This document shows positions 27,888 to 36,787 of a DNA stretch of 64,000 bases, in pieces (the first letter of the stretch is position 1; every line of letters begins with the position of its first letter). The stretch is taken from positions 4,490,501 to 4,554,500 of the forward strand of contig NZ_CP050700.1 of assembly GCF_010646885.2 (NCBI RefSeq). Reading direction: 5' to 3'. The notes below the pieces were generated by a model. The model was not told where the DNA came from, searched no databases, and was given only the letters and a program-made list of their open reading frames with translations. The position numbers and the translations under genes are program-made. This DNA is from Desulfopila sp. IMCC35008 (GTDB lineage: Bacteria > Desulfobacterota > Desulfobulbia > Desulfobulbales > Desulfocapsaceae).

Positions 27888-30167
27888 TTATGACAATGCC
27901 TTGTGGACAGCCAGACTCAACTCTGAACGGCGATATGGTTTTCGAATAAAACCTTTTAGTTCGTTGAGATTCATCTCTTTCAGGTCTTCATTCCTTGTAA
28001 AACCTGACGTAAGAAGCACTCGAATGGCTGGATCAATCTTCTTCAACGCCATATAACAATCTTTGCCGTTCATGATCGGCATTACCATGTCGAGCAGCAC
28101 AAGATCATACCCTTTTCTATCTTGCTGTATGCGATCCAAGGCTTCTCTACCATTTTCTGCAAGCGACACGAGATAACCCAACTCCTCTAAGATAGCTTTT
28201 GCCGTCACTCGCATAACTTCCTCATCATCGACAACCAAGATCCGTCCGCTCCCTTTCTTAAGGACAGCGTGGGTTTGAGCAGCCATAGTATCACTGTTGT
28301 CAGTTGGTAAATACACATGAAAGGTTGTTCCAATACGTTGTTCACTGTTTATGGTAATTGCACCATGATGTTGTTGAACAGTGCCGTATACCGATGAAAG
28401 ACCGAGGCCGGTGCCTTTGCCTGGCTCTTTTGTCGTAAAAAATGGTTCGAATATTTTTCCCAGTATCTCCGGGCTTATTCCCTCCCCTGTATCCTGTACC
28501 TCGATCTCGATATATTTACCAGGTTCTAGGTCGAATGCTGATTTTTGGCAAAATAATGAGTCAAGTTCAAGCAACCGGGAATTGATATTAATAGCACCAC
28601 CGTCTGGCATGGCCTGAGAGCTGTTAATGCAGAGATTAAGAAAAGCGTTTTGCAGTTGAGATGGATCACCGACAATAGTGCTTGTTTCTGCACGAAAATT
28701 CTTTTGAACGATTATGCGCTTATCAATTGTGTTGCTGAGTAGCAAAATAGTATCATTAAGGAGGTCATGGATATCGATTGCTGTTGAAGACTTGGGATTG
28801 CTTCGGGCAAACGTCAGGAGTTTGTCTGTAAGCCCGGCCGCCCGTTTAACCGCTTGCATGATCATGTCGTGATATCGCTTGGCCTGTGGTTCATCCGGAA
28901 GGTAGAGCGTCAGCATCTCGGCACCACCCATTATCCCTCCGAGCATATTATTGAAATCATGGGCAATCCCTCCTGCCAGGGTGCCAATTGCCTCCATTTT
29001 TTGTGCCTGGACTAGCGCCGACTCCAGTCTCATGGCTTCTTTCTCGGCAATCTTTTTCTGTGTTATGTCAAGAGATACAGAAACCATGCACACTTCATCC
29101 CCAATAGTAATACGTTCTGCCCAAAACAGCATAATGAGGACTTCACCATTTTTTGTCCGTCGCCTGACTTCATGCTCAGTCACACGGCCATGGGTCCGTA
29201 TTTCCCGAACTATGGCATCTCGATCCTCAGGATTTTCCCAAGTATTAAGAGATAGAGATGGCTCACCAATCACCTCATCTTGACTGAACCCCATCTTTTT
29301 GAGAAAGCATTCGTTAACCTCTATATACCTACCGTCTTCCAACGAACTAAGGACAACCCATACTGGACTGTTATTAAACGCTTTGGCGTATTTTTCTTCA
29401 GAAAACCGTATCGCCTTCTCCGCTTTTAGCTGGGCTGTGACATCCTCAATCTGTCCTTCCAGAAAGAAAAATCCATTTTCATGCTCCACCATTCGCGCAT
29501 ATATTTTGACATCTATTACCCCGCCATCATTGCGTTTAAATTTTGTTTTGAAACCAGACACATGCCTTTCCTTAATGATTGTATCAAGGAAGAGCTGCCT
29601 ATCGGTTGGATCGACATAAATTTGTTTTCCAATATCATCAACAGTAGTTAAAAGAGATTTCTCCGTGTTGTGACCAAGCAGATTGGCAAGAGCTTTATTG
29701 GCTGTAATAAATGTCCCATCAAGGGTTGCTTGGAATATTCCATGCATCGAGCCATTGAAAATGGCCTTATATTTTTTTTCTGATAACCTCAATCGTTCTT
29801 GGATTTCGAGTTCAGCGATCCAGGACTGGATAATCTTTGCTGCAATTTTCGCCACCGGTTTTGCAAGCCGAAGTTCTCCTGTAATACCAAAACCCGCAAC
29901 AATCGTATCTCCGTCATAAATCGGACAACTGTACCCTTCTCTTACCAAAGGGTTTGTTGCCGCCTCCTCATGCGTAATCGCACACTCCTCCACTTCACCC
30001 TGCATTATTTTGAGAGCACCTGAATGCAGATCACCAATTCTTGAGATATCAGTTGCTTTTACGATTATGCCTTTTGTATCGTAAATCAGAACAGACAAGC
30101 CTGTTTCATCGTTGATAACATTTAGAAATTGTTCGAAAACATCCCAGATTTCACTAGCGCTGGCCAT
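27888..30167 (-). CDS. PAS hybrid sensor histidine kinase with sugar-diacid-recognition-like domain
   Basis: 759 residues, no membrane segment. The N-terminal part (about 1-120: [31 protein letters not shown] ... [24 protein letters not shown]) resembles the diacid-recognition domain of CdaR-type regulators. Two PAS domains follow (about 130-250 and 255-375), then HisKA with [16 protein letters not shown], HATPase ([13 protein letters not shown]) and a C-terminal receiver (VVDDEEVM, Asp in [13 protein letters not shown]). A cytoplasmic ligand is therefore expected. The gene for an SBP-3 protein starts divergently at 30808 beyond a transposase remnant. Confidence 0.87.
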   Translation of the reverse strand: MASASEIWDVFEQFLNVINDETGLSVLIYDTKGIIVKATDISRIGDLHSGALKIMQGEVEECAITHEEAATNPLVREGYSCPIYDGDTIVAGFGITGELRLAKPVAKIAAKIIQSWIAELEIQERLRLSEKKYKAIFNGSMHGIFQATLDGTFITANKALANLLGHNTEKSLLTTVDDIGKQIYVDPTDRQLFLDTIIKERHVSGFKTKFKRNDGGVIDVKIYARMVEHENGFFFLEGQIEDVTAQLKAEKAIRFSEEKYAKAFNNSPVWVVLSSLEDGRYIEVNECFLKKMGFSQDEVIGEPSLSLNTWENPEDRDAIVREIRTHGRVTEHEVRRRTKNGEVLIMLFWAERITIGDEVCMVSVSLDITQKKIAEKEAMRLESALVQAQKMEAIGTLAGGIAHDFNNMLGGIMGGAEMLTLYLPDEPQAKRYHDMIMQAVKRAAGLTDKLLTFARSNPKSSTAIDIHDLLNDTILLLSNTIDKRIIVQKNFRAETSTIVGDPSQLQNAFLNLCINSSQAMPDGGAININSRLLELDSLFCQKSAFDLEPGKYIEIEVQDTGEGISPEILGKIFEPFFTTKEPGKGTGLGLSSVYGTVQQHHGAITINSEQRIGTTFHVYLPTDNSDTMAAQTHAVLKKGSGRILVVDDEEVMRVTAKAILEELGYLVSLAENGREALDRIQQDRKGYDLVLLDMVMPIMNGKDCYMALKKIDPAIRVLLTSGFTRNEDLKEMNLNELKGFIRKPYRRSELSLAVHKALS

Positions 30168-30261
30168 GACCCTCTCTTCTTCTGTTCACTATCAAAACAC
30201 CTCTTAGCAAATCACACTTTCATCATATCCTATAAATACACTCCAATTCAAACCAACAGAT

Positions 30262-30660
30262 CATGATTTCAAACCCTTTACTGGTTGCATAAACTGTCTT
30301 CATCGAATTTAAAGCCCAAAGTAGGTTTGATAAGGCGTTTCAATTTGGCATGATCGGCTTCAATGCAATACTAGAGATATGTCGCTTTCCGATGGTGTAC
30401 CTGTTTATGAACGAGGCTCTCCATTTTCAGTTCACGTATTGTTTGCTCACAGCTCGGGACATGGCCAGTATTGATGGTGACAGGTTTCTCGTGCTCCTTC
30501 ATTCTACCAAGTTCCCATCCTGAAAAGGCCAAGCAATTTACCTAAGAATCTTTTGGCACCTGTAGCCTTACGAGTATGCGACAGATAGAACCCCAATGTC
30601 TTGCCACACGTCTTGATTACCCTGTATCCCAGACAAATTTTTTCACGATATCTGGATGTT
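30262..30660 (-). pseudogene. IS6-family transposase remnant
   Basis: On minus the stretch encodes broken pieces in different frames that fit the second half of IS6/IS26-type DDE transposases. First comes GKTLGFYLSHTRKATGAKRFLGK (about 30610-30535), then a scrambled middle, then IEADHAKLKRLIKPTLGFK (about 30370-30310). After a +1 shift it reads SMKTVYATSKGFEIM (about 30310-30262). Stop codons and shifts throughout make it inactive. No intact terminal repeats were found. It fills the gap between the kinase and the next binding-protein gene. Confidence 0.75.
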
Positions 30661-30807
30661 ACCCCACCCGGGCCTGAAAACACTGGTAGAGTTCGGGTAT
30701 TTATGAGATTTATGTATAATGAAAGCTCAAGCAGAGGAAATTATTAGGACTGACCAAAAGGTTCAACAGGAATATGGGCTATTGATTGTCGCCCCTGGAG
30801 TATAAAA

Positions 30808-31587
30808 GTGAAGATATTTGAAACCTATACAGTTGCAATGTTTGCCTTTTTCGTCGCTTTGACATCACCGACAGATTCTGTCTCTCAAACTCTTAATGTT
30901 ATATGTGATGAGTGGCCTCCATATCAGATAATAGATGATAATAAGGTTGACGGTTTCAGTACCAACGTTGTCAAAACGGTTTTTTCGAGGATGGGAGTCG
31001 ATATCGGAACCATAAGGGTATATCCTTGGAAGCGGGCAATAACAATGCTTGAAAATGGAACAGCGGACGCACTATTTTCTGTAAACTTTGAAAAGAGTAG
31101 ATCCCAGTTCGCCTTATATCCCAAAGAAACTATTATTTTATCTCCCTGGGTCATGTGGTCACGCGAAGAGGATAGACTCAAGTTTGACTCATTGAATGAT
31201 CTAATTGGAAAAATTGTTGGCATGGTGCGTGGGTATAGCTACACCCCCGAACTCTGGGATTTTGTAAAAAAACATGAGATATATGAGGAAGCTAGTAATG
31301 ATAAACAAAACTTCCTCAAATTGAATTTTGGACGTATCGATGTTATTCCTGCAGAATTAGGTAACGGTCTTTACCTTGTTAATAAGCTGGGTCTTAACAC
31401 AGTTGAACCACTAATGAGAAACCCACTTAAAAGAGACGGTTTGTATATTATATTCAATAAAAACAATATTGATGGATCATTTGTTGATAAATTTTCTGCC
31501 GAACTCAAAAAACTGAAACAGGAACCTATCTACAAGAACCTGTATGACGAGTATTTCACATTGGTATCACAATTGCCCGGCAAGTAA
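30808..31587 (+). CDS. Periplasmic solute-binding protein, family 3
   Basis: 259 residues from a GTG with GGAG upstream; signal peptide about 1-26. The mature sequence opens LNVICDEWPPYQIIDDNKVDGFSTNVVKTVF, the classic amino-acid-type SBP-3 start, with YPWKRAITMLENGTADALFSVN following. It is about 240 residues mature with no transport partners. A terminator hairpin lies about 100 bases downstream, so it is transcribed alone. Possibly a ligand reader for the hybrid kinase encoded divergently upstream. Confidence 0.85.
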   Translation: MKIFETYTVAMFAFFVALTSPTDSVSQTLNVICDEWPPYQIIDDNKVDGFSTNVVKTVFSRMGVDIGTIRVYPWKRAITMLENGTADALFSVNFEKSRSQFALYPKETIILSPWVMWSREEDRLKFDSLNDLIGKIVGMVRGYSYTPELWDFVKKHEIYEEASNDKQNFLKLNFGRIDVIPAELGNGLYLVNKLGLNTVEPLMRNPLKRDGLYIIFNKNNIDGSFVDKFSAELKKLKQEPIYKNLYDEYFTLVSQLPGK

Positions 31588-31687
31588 TCAAAATAGCATC
31601 TGAGAAGCGTTGAACATTGCGATTAATCGTTCAAATTCATTGCCTGCTTCGATACAATGCTGTAAGAGATTACTTCCTTTAGTTCCC

Positions 31688-31727
31688 GCGACTCTTCATT
31701 CACCGGAGTGGATGAAGAGTCGCATTT
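31688..31727 (+). terminator. Rho-independent terminator after the SBP-3 gene
   Basis: GCGACTCTTCAT pairs with ATGAAGAGTCGC (12 perfect pairs, extended by a wobble) around a short loop, followed at once by ATTTT. It lies about 100 bases after the stop at 31587. Confidence 0.75.
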
Positions 31728-31780
31728 TAGAAAGAAATACTTTCCCCTTAAAAAAGAGGGGATGAGTTTGGAGATAGCTT

Positions 31781-32206
31781 ATGACGGATATGAAATGGAC
31801 TACAGTTAAAAGAAAAAGGAAAGAAGCTGATTCTGAACAGCAGGGAGTCCCATCAAAAGGAGATTTACTGGACGGCGATACAGGTGTCAGAAAGGTGGCT
31901 GCGGAGATTATTCCGAAAAAAAATGGTTATGTGCGACGGCCGATACCCAAATCCTCGCTGGCCGCCAAGGCATTAACAGAAGAACAACAGCAACAGATTC
32001 AGACGTTGTATATGAATCTGGAGACGATTACAAAACAGGTGATGGCAACTAGAACATCCGACATAGAGGCCCATGAGAATGCCCTTCTGGAGATACGTTC
32101 ACTCCTCGATCGGATTATTACCATTGACCCCTCACGGTATATGACGCCCTTGGGAGATGCTCTTGAGAATGCTATTTGCAAAATATACACAGTTGTAACC
32201 AAGTAG
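31781..32206 (+). CDS. Hypothetical protein
   Basis: 141 residues from an ATG with GGAGAT upstream. The first 60 residues are basic and probably disordered (TTVKRKRKEADSEQQGVPSKGD). The rest is predicted helical (LTEEQQQQIQTLYMNLETITKQVMATRTSDIEAHENALLEIRSLLDRIITI). No signal, membrane segment or known motif. It stands alone after a terminator. No function can be assigned. Confidence 0.6.
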   Translation: MTDMKWTTVKRKRKEADSEQQGVPSKGDLLDGDTGVRKVAAEIIPKKNGYVRRPIPKSSLAAKALTEEQQQQIQTLYMNLETITKQVMATRTSDIEAHENALLEIRSLLDRIITIDPSRYMTPLGDALENAICKIYTVVTK

Positions 32207-32865
32207 CTTTCATCTGGAGTTAGCGTCTTTAAATGATAACGATATCGTTAGGATCATGACGTAAAGAGCAATATACTATCCTGAAGACCAATCACCTCAC
32301 CGTTGTGTGTAACCCTTTCGCCGGTTCCCGATCCTATTTTCCCGGACAAAACATAAAAGGCTTAAATGGCTCCCCTGGTTAAGGCGGACTCCCTGTGAGC
32401 AATCGCACCCTCAAACTCGCTATGGGACGGACCATGTAATGGGCTTTACACTAATTTGCACGCTGATTAACAACGCAGGGCACATCGACAACGGCACTAA
32501 AGCCCAGAATGAATTATTGGGTAGAGTGTGGTCAAAGCAGCTTGCTGAAGCTACAGGACGATGACGGTGCCCATTCATCATCGGAACGATTTTTACGAAC
32601 AGTGGGCAACCTAAAAAAAAAGCTCCTATTTGATCTCACATCAGTGGAGTAATCGGATGAGACTTGATTCCTAATTACATATTCACATACATCAGCTTTC
32701 TTTTCTGCTTCAACAGTTCCACGTTGCAAGATCGATAACAATTATTATTCTTAATTGCTTTAAGGACAAATAGATATTCCTTGTTATTTTCAACATAGAT
32801 ACAACTCCAACTTTTTAACAAGTGATAACAATACAGATAGTTACTGGAGACAAAGGAAAGACAAA
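32207..32865. other. Gene-free stretch
   Basis: About 660 bases without a gene I can support. It contains a perfect 14-base palindrome, TAACGATATCGTTA, at 32237-32250, 30 bases after the hypothetical gene, possibly an operator. Nothing else stands out. Confidence 0.4.
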
Positions 32866-33627
32866 TTGATTATCAGGAGCGAAAATACTTCAGACATAGA
32901 GGTGATCACCGATATCACGAAGGCCGCTTTTGAAGATCGCTCTTTCAGTCTCAACACTGAGCATTTCACCATTCAAGACCTACGTGCCGATGGTGCACTA
33001 ACCGTATCACTTGTAGCTGAAGTTGATGGACGTATTGTTGGGTATATTGCCTTTTCACCCGTTACAATTTCCGATGGAACAAAAAATTGGTATAACCTTG
33101 GCCCTGTAGCTATTGTGCCGGAATTTCAAGGACGCCGAATAGGTACAATACTGGTCAATAGCGGGTTAACGTTATTGAAATCTATGAGTAGCGAAGGCAT
33201 TGTACTTATTGGTTTACCTGCATATTTCAGCAGGTTTGGCTTCTGGAGTTATCCCCAGCTAATTAATGACGGAACACCACAAGAAGTCTTTTTAGCAATG
33301 TCTCTTACTGAACGGATACCAAATGGGACGGTTGATCTCCATAAGGCATTCAAACAGCTATCAATCATTGAAAAAGATGCCATTGCTGAAGTAATTATCG
33401 ACTATGCCATAGCTGGAATAAAAGTTGATCTAGAAGATCCCGCGATTGAAAGTCTGATTGATAAGGGAATCTTGTCCGCAACACTCGATGGTAAGGTTAT
33501 GATGCACCCGTCAGCATTGACAGAATACGACTCATACCTTGCTCAGGTTGGTCAATTTAGAGCTACGGAAATGAGCCGTGTACATAAAAATCCAATAATG
33601 GCAGCGATCAAGTATGGCAGTGGATGA
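32866..33627 (+). CDS. GNAT-family N-acetyltransferase with C-terminal extension
   Basis: 253 residues. The start is a TTG at 32866 behind GGAAAG; the protein begins directly with IIRSENTSDIEVITDITKAAF, as GNAT proteins do. The acetyl-CoA loop is VPEFQGRRIGTILVNSGLTLLK (about 84-105), followed by IVLIGLPAYFSRFGFW, as in the YhbS-type subfamily. Residues about 165-253 form an extra helical domain (IEKDAIAEVIIDYAIAGIKVDL ...) not usual for YhbS. Substrate unknown. It stands alone. Confidence 0.82.
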   Translation: MIIRSENTSDIEVITDITKAAFEDRSFSLNTEHFTIQDLRADGALTVSLVAEVDGRIVGYIAFSPVTISDGTKNWYNLGPVAIVPEFQGRRIGTILVNSGLTLLKSMSSEGIVLIGLPAYFSRFGFWSYPQLINDGTPQEVFLAMSLTERIPNGTVDLHKAFKQLSIIEKDAIAEVIIDYAIAGIKVDLEDPAIESLIDKGILSATLDGKVMMHPSALTEYDSYLAQVGQFRATEMSRVHKNPIMAAIKYGSG

Positions 33628-33730
33628 ATGCAACACAGAAAAAGAAGTGCAGTAGAAAATGGTCTAACCCTCAAAACAGGGGTATCACCAACATACCGTT
33701 ACTATATGATATGAAGGGGTTAGCAAAATC

Positions 33731-33822
33731 AGCAATTTCGTTTTATCCCTGCCTATTTCCTCTAATATGGATCTATTTCGAGCGGTAAGCACAGGCTCCA
33801 TGACCGTCTACAAATCATCTCA
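33731..33822 (+). repeat. Dispersed repeat, right-hand module, copy 1
   Basis: Shares an ordered series of blocks with 36243-36337 and 49829-49906: ATTTCGTTTTA, TATTTC-TCTAATATG, ATCTATTTCGAG, GGTAAGC-CAG-CTCC and CGTCTA-AAATC. About 90 bases, non-coding. The same GGTAAGC-ACTCC block occurs at the right end of the 53.4 kb element, so these may be parts of one MITE-like family. Confidence 0.65.
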
Positions 33823-33857
33823 ACTATTTTCCACGGGATTTGGTGGGTGCTCAGACA

Positions 33858-33898
33858 GCAACATCAAATTACCTGTAGCACCTGTAATTTGATGTTGC
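33858..33898. repeat. Perfect 15-base-pair hairpin
   Basis: GCAACATCAAATTAC (33858-33872) and GTAATTTGATGTTGC (33884-33898) are exact reverse complements around an 11-base loop. No T-run follows on either strand, so it is not a standard terminator. It lies between a repeat module and the start of another repeat fragment. Confidence 0.6.
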
Positions 33899-33930
33899 CA
33901 GCGCTAACCGAAAGGTAACAGCCATATCAG

Positions 33931-33990
33931 GAGGCTGTCCGAGAATAAGGGTTTTGGTCAAAATCGAGACATTTTCAAAAAAGTTTTCTC
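33931..33990 (+). repeat. MITE-like repeat, left-end fragment
   Basis: Starts GAGGCTGTCCGAGAATAAGG, matching the terminal inverted repeat of the element at 53397-53552, and continues GGTCAAAATCGAGACATTTT, similar to the copies at 48.5 and 49.7 kb. The right part is not recognisable here. Confidence 0.6.
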
Positions 33991-34153
33991 CGACACACTC
34001 CCAGATAACCCCCAAAGACCGCACCACATCAATCCACGTTTTTTATTCAAACCTAAAAACTCTCTCATATTTTGTGTCCTTGACATTTTAGAGTAATTAC
34101 TCTAATTGTTAAAACAGCTAACAGACACAAAATCAAAACAAACGGAGAATATC

Positions 34154-35512
34154 ATGCGGATTATGCTCATTCAGCCACCGAGCAGTATCGATTTCATAGA
34201 TGGCGTCTTTATGCATGAACCTTTGGCTTTAGAATACCTTGGGGCTGGATTGAAATTAGACGATCATGAAGTAATGCTGTTCGACGCCCGTATTGACAGT
34301 GATATAATTACGGCGGCAAACGATTTCCTCCCTGACATCGTCGCTCTTACCGCGTATACGAGCCAGGTTAATATCATTAGAACACTAGCAGGAAAACTAA
34401 AGGCTCTTGATCCGATCCCATTTGTTGTCGTGGGAGGTCATCATGCAACCGTACATCCTGCCGACTTCAACGTTCCAGATATTGACCTGATAGTTATCGG
34501 CGAGGGAGTTACAGCATTGAGAGAAATTGTTCGTGAAGTGGAGACAGAGCAGAATTTCGTATCCATTGACGGATTGGCTATCCCTGGTGAAAAATTAAGA
34601 CATACCACTGTTCGTCCTCACTGCGATCTCGATGACTTGCCCACACCTGATCGTAGTCTATCGGCTCGCTATCGTAACCACTATTTTAGTGAGTGGTTGC
34701 GTCCTCTTGCTTCTATCCGAACGTCTTTAGGCTGTGTAGGTCGTTGTAACTTCTGTGCCTTATGGTCCCTCACTGGAGGCAAGTACTTAAAACGGAACAA
34801 TGAGAAAGTGGTTGAGGAGCTTAAAACTATTCGAGAGGAAAATGTATTCTTCTGTGACGATGAATCAATGTGTGATGTTAAAAGGATGGATCTATTGGCT
34901 GACCTTATTGCTGAAAATAAAATCCACAAAAAATATTTTCTTTATGCACGGGTTGACACCATCGTCCGACACCCTGAACTTTTTGAAAAATGGCGGGATA
35001 TTGGCCTGCAACAGGTATTCGTTGGTATGGAAAGTTTTTCAGATGCCAGTTTACGCTCAATGAATAAAGGCGTTACTACAACACAACAGGAACAGGCAGT
35101 ACGCATCCTGAAAGAACTGGGGATTCTGCTCTATGCATCCTTTGTTGTAGATTCGAACTTTTCTCGGGAAGATTTTCGTTCATTGACCAGTTATGTGCGC
35201 CGTCTCAAGCTGCAATACGCCTCCTTTTCGATCCTCACACCATTACCAGGCACCCAAATGTACCAAGAGTATCATGAAAAGTTACTGCCTTATCGCCCAG
35301 AGATGTTCGACTTTCTGCACACTGTACTACCAACCAATCTGCCTTTGAAAGAATTCTATACCGAATTCGCGCGTCTCTGGCAAAGCGCTATCCCTCCGCA
35401 TCGAGCAATGAAAACCTTCTCTCGATACGGCTTTAGACGACTCCCAGGAACTTTTCGACTTCTTAGAAAAGCCATGAAGACAATGCGTTCGGCCCATCTG
35501 GATCACGTTTAG
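34154..35512 (+). CDS. B12-binding-domain radical SAM protein
   Basis: 452 residues from the ATG at 34154, which has GGAG upstream and starts at the family-typical MRIMLIQPP; an upstream TTG reading is left out. The N-terminal cobalamin-binding-like Rossmann domain (about 1-140) includes GGHHATVHP. The radical SAM core has SLGCVGRCNFCALW (CxxxCxxC variant with the usual phi residue). The C-terminal part has GMESFSDASLRSMNKG and TPLPGTQMY. Substrate cannot be told. It lies 22 bases before a TetR gene, probably co-transcribed and possibly autoregulated. Confidence 0.87.
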   Translation: MRIMLIQPPSSIDFIDGVFMHEPLALEYLGAGLKLDDHEVMLFDARIDSDIITAANDFLPDIVALTAYTSQVNIIRTLAGKLKALDPIPFVVVGGHHATVHPADFNVPDIDLIVIGEGVTALREIVREVETEQNFVSIDGLAIPGEKLRHTTVRPHCDLDDLPTPDRSLSARYRNHYFSEWLRPLASIRTSLGCVGRCNFCALWSLTGGKYLKRNNEKVVEELKTIREENVFFCDDESMCDVKRMDLLADLIAENKIHKKYFLYARVDTIVRHPELFEKWRDIGLQQVFVGMESFSDASLRSMNKGVTTTQQEQAVRILKELGILLYASFVVDSNFSREDFRSLTSYVRRLKLQYASFSILTPLPGTQMYQEYHEKLLPYRPEMFDFLHTVLPTNLPLKEFYTEFARLWQSAIPPHRAMKTFSRYGFRRLPGTFRLLRKAMKTMRSAHLDHV

Positions 35513-35534
35513 AAAATGAGCTATGATGTAGTCC

Positions 35535-36140
35535 ATGACAAAACAAGTAAAGTTAAAAACACGAGATAAAATTCTGGAAAAAGCTCTGGCTCTCTATAAT
35601 GAAAAGGGAACATCAGCAGTTACTACCAACCATATTGCCGTAGCACTGGGTATAAGTCCAGGAAACCTCTATTACCACTTCCGTAACAGAGAGGAGATCA
35701 TACTACATATTTTCAAGCGAATGGAGGCTGAAAGCAGAGAAGGATTCGAGCCTATTGCAACAGGTGCACATGATCTTGGAATACAGGCTTTCGAGGAAAC
35801 CTTTCGTTTTATCCAGCAGTTTAATCAACGCTATATTTTCTTTAAACGAGAACTACCAATCTTATTGAGGCGTGACCCTGAGTTGAAAGTGCGTTTCAAT
35901 GCAGTTCATGTAGAGACCTTAGGTCTAATTCGTACCCTAATCGACGGTACTGTCACTGGGGGTGCGTTACGCCATTTAAATGCCGAGGAGAGGCAATTGC
36001 TTGCAGAGATGAGTTGGATGTTGACACTTTTCTGGCCAAATTACCTTGAGATCTCCGGAGAATATAACTTTGAACAGGGGCTTGAGCGGGGTGTCGCTAT
36101 GATCAGATTACTTCTGCAAGGATTCAAGGCAGATCTATAA
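35535..36140 (+). CDS. TetR-family transcriptional regulator
   Basis: 201 residues. HTH at about 10-55 (ILEKALALYNEKGTSAVTTNHIAVALGISPGNLYYHFRNREEII) followed by an all-helical ligand domain. It follows the radical SAM gene by 22 bases and likely controls that unit. Ligand unknown. Confidence 0.87.
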   Translation: MTKQVKLKTRDKILEKALALYNEKGTSAVTTNHIAVALGISPGNLYYHFRNREEIILHIFKRMEAESREGFEPIATGAHDLGIQAFEETFRFIQQFNQRYIFFKRELPILLRRDPELKVRFNAVHVETLGLIRTLIDGTVTGGALRHLNAEERQLLAEMSWMLTLFWPNYLEISGEYNFEQGLERGVAMIRLLLQGFKADL

Positions 36141-36242
36141 AATATTATTTTTCTGTATTCACCACCTCTCATCACGCTCCCGAAAAACGTAGAGAACCAG
36201 ATCAAGTCTCGCGACTGGGTGGCGTACCATTTCGCAAAATGA

Positions 36243-36337
36243 TAAATTTCGTTCTACTCCCACTTCTTTCTTTTAATATGCATCAATTTCGAGAGGTAAG
36301 CGCAGACTCCGGGAGCGTTTAAAAATCGTCTATTCGT
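36243..36337 (+). repeat. Dispersed repeat, right-hand module, copy 2
   Basis: Same ordered blocks as 33731-33822 (ATTTCGTTCTA, TTTAATATGCATCAATTTCGAG, GGTAAGCGCAGACTCC, CGTTTAAAAATCGTCTA). It lies between the TetR and SHOCT genes, in a stretch of about 310 bases with no other feature. Confidence 0.65.
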
Positions 36338-36450
36338 ACTCCTTATAAATCAGGTGCAAATACAGCACATCGTGGTATAGTCAATACAGTGATCAATTAA
36401 ATACTTATATACCTAGACAGCATTTTCTTTCTATCGAACAAGGAGCAATC

Positions 36451-36723
36451 ATGTGGGGAGCTAACTTATCTGAATGGAGTAACTCTTTTTGCGGTTGGGG
36501 ACCATCTTTTGGCCATGGCCCCTGGTTTATGGGCTGGCTCTTCCCTCTCATCTTTTGGGGTCTGATTGCCTACCTGGTATTCAGCATTATCAAAGGTTTA
36601 TTTTCCAACACCAGTTCCAAGCTGAATGATAGCTCACTTGAAATATTGAGAAATCGTTTTGCTGCTGGTGAGATCAATGAAAAAGAGTATAACGCTCAAA
36701 AAGCTGTATTGAATCGAGGTTAA
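36451..36723 (+). CDS. Small SHOCT-domain membrane protein
   Basis: 90 residues: a Trp/Gly-rich start (MWGANLSEWSNSFCGWGPSFGHGPWFMGW), one membrane segment (LFPLIFWGLIAYLVFSIIKGLF), and a C-terminal SHOCT domain (LEILRNRFAAGEINEKEYNAQKAVL). AAGGAGCA precedes the ATG. SHOCT proteins are common in stress or envelope contexts, but the function is unknown. Confidence 0.83.
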   Translation: MWGANLSEWSNSFCGWGPSFGHGPWFMGWLFPLIFWGLIAYLVFSIIKGLFSNTSSKLNDSSLEILRNRFAAGEINEKEYNAQKAVLNRG

Positions 36724-36787
36724 GGTAGATCTACTTCGAGTAGAACGCTACAAAGGCCTCCGAACTATTACCAAAGGGCCCTCTCCA

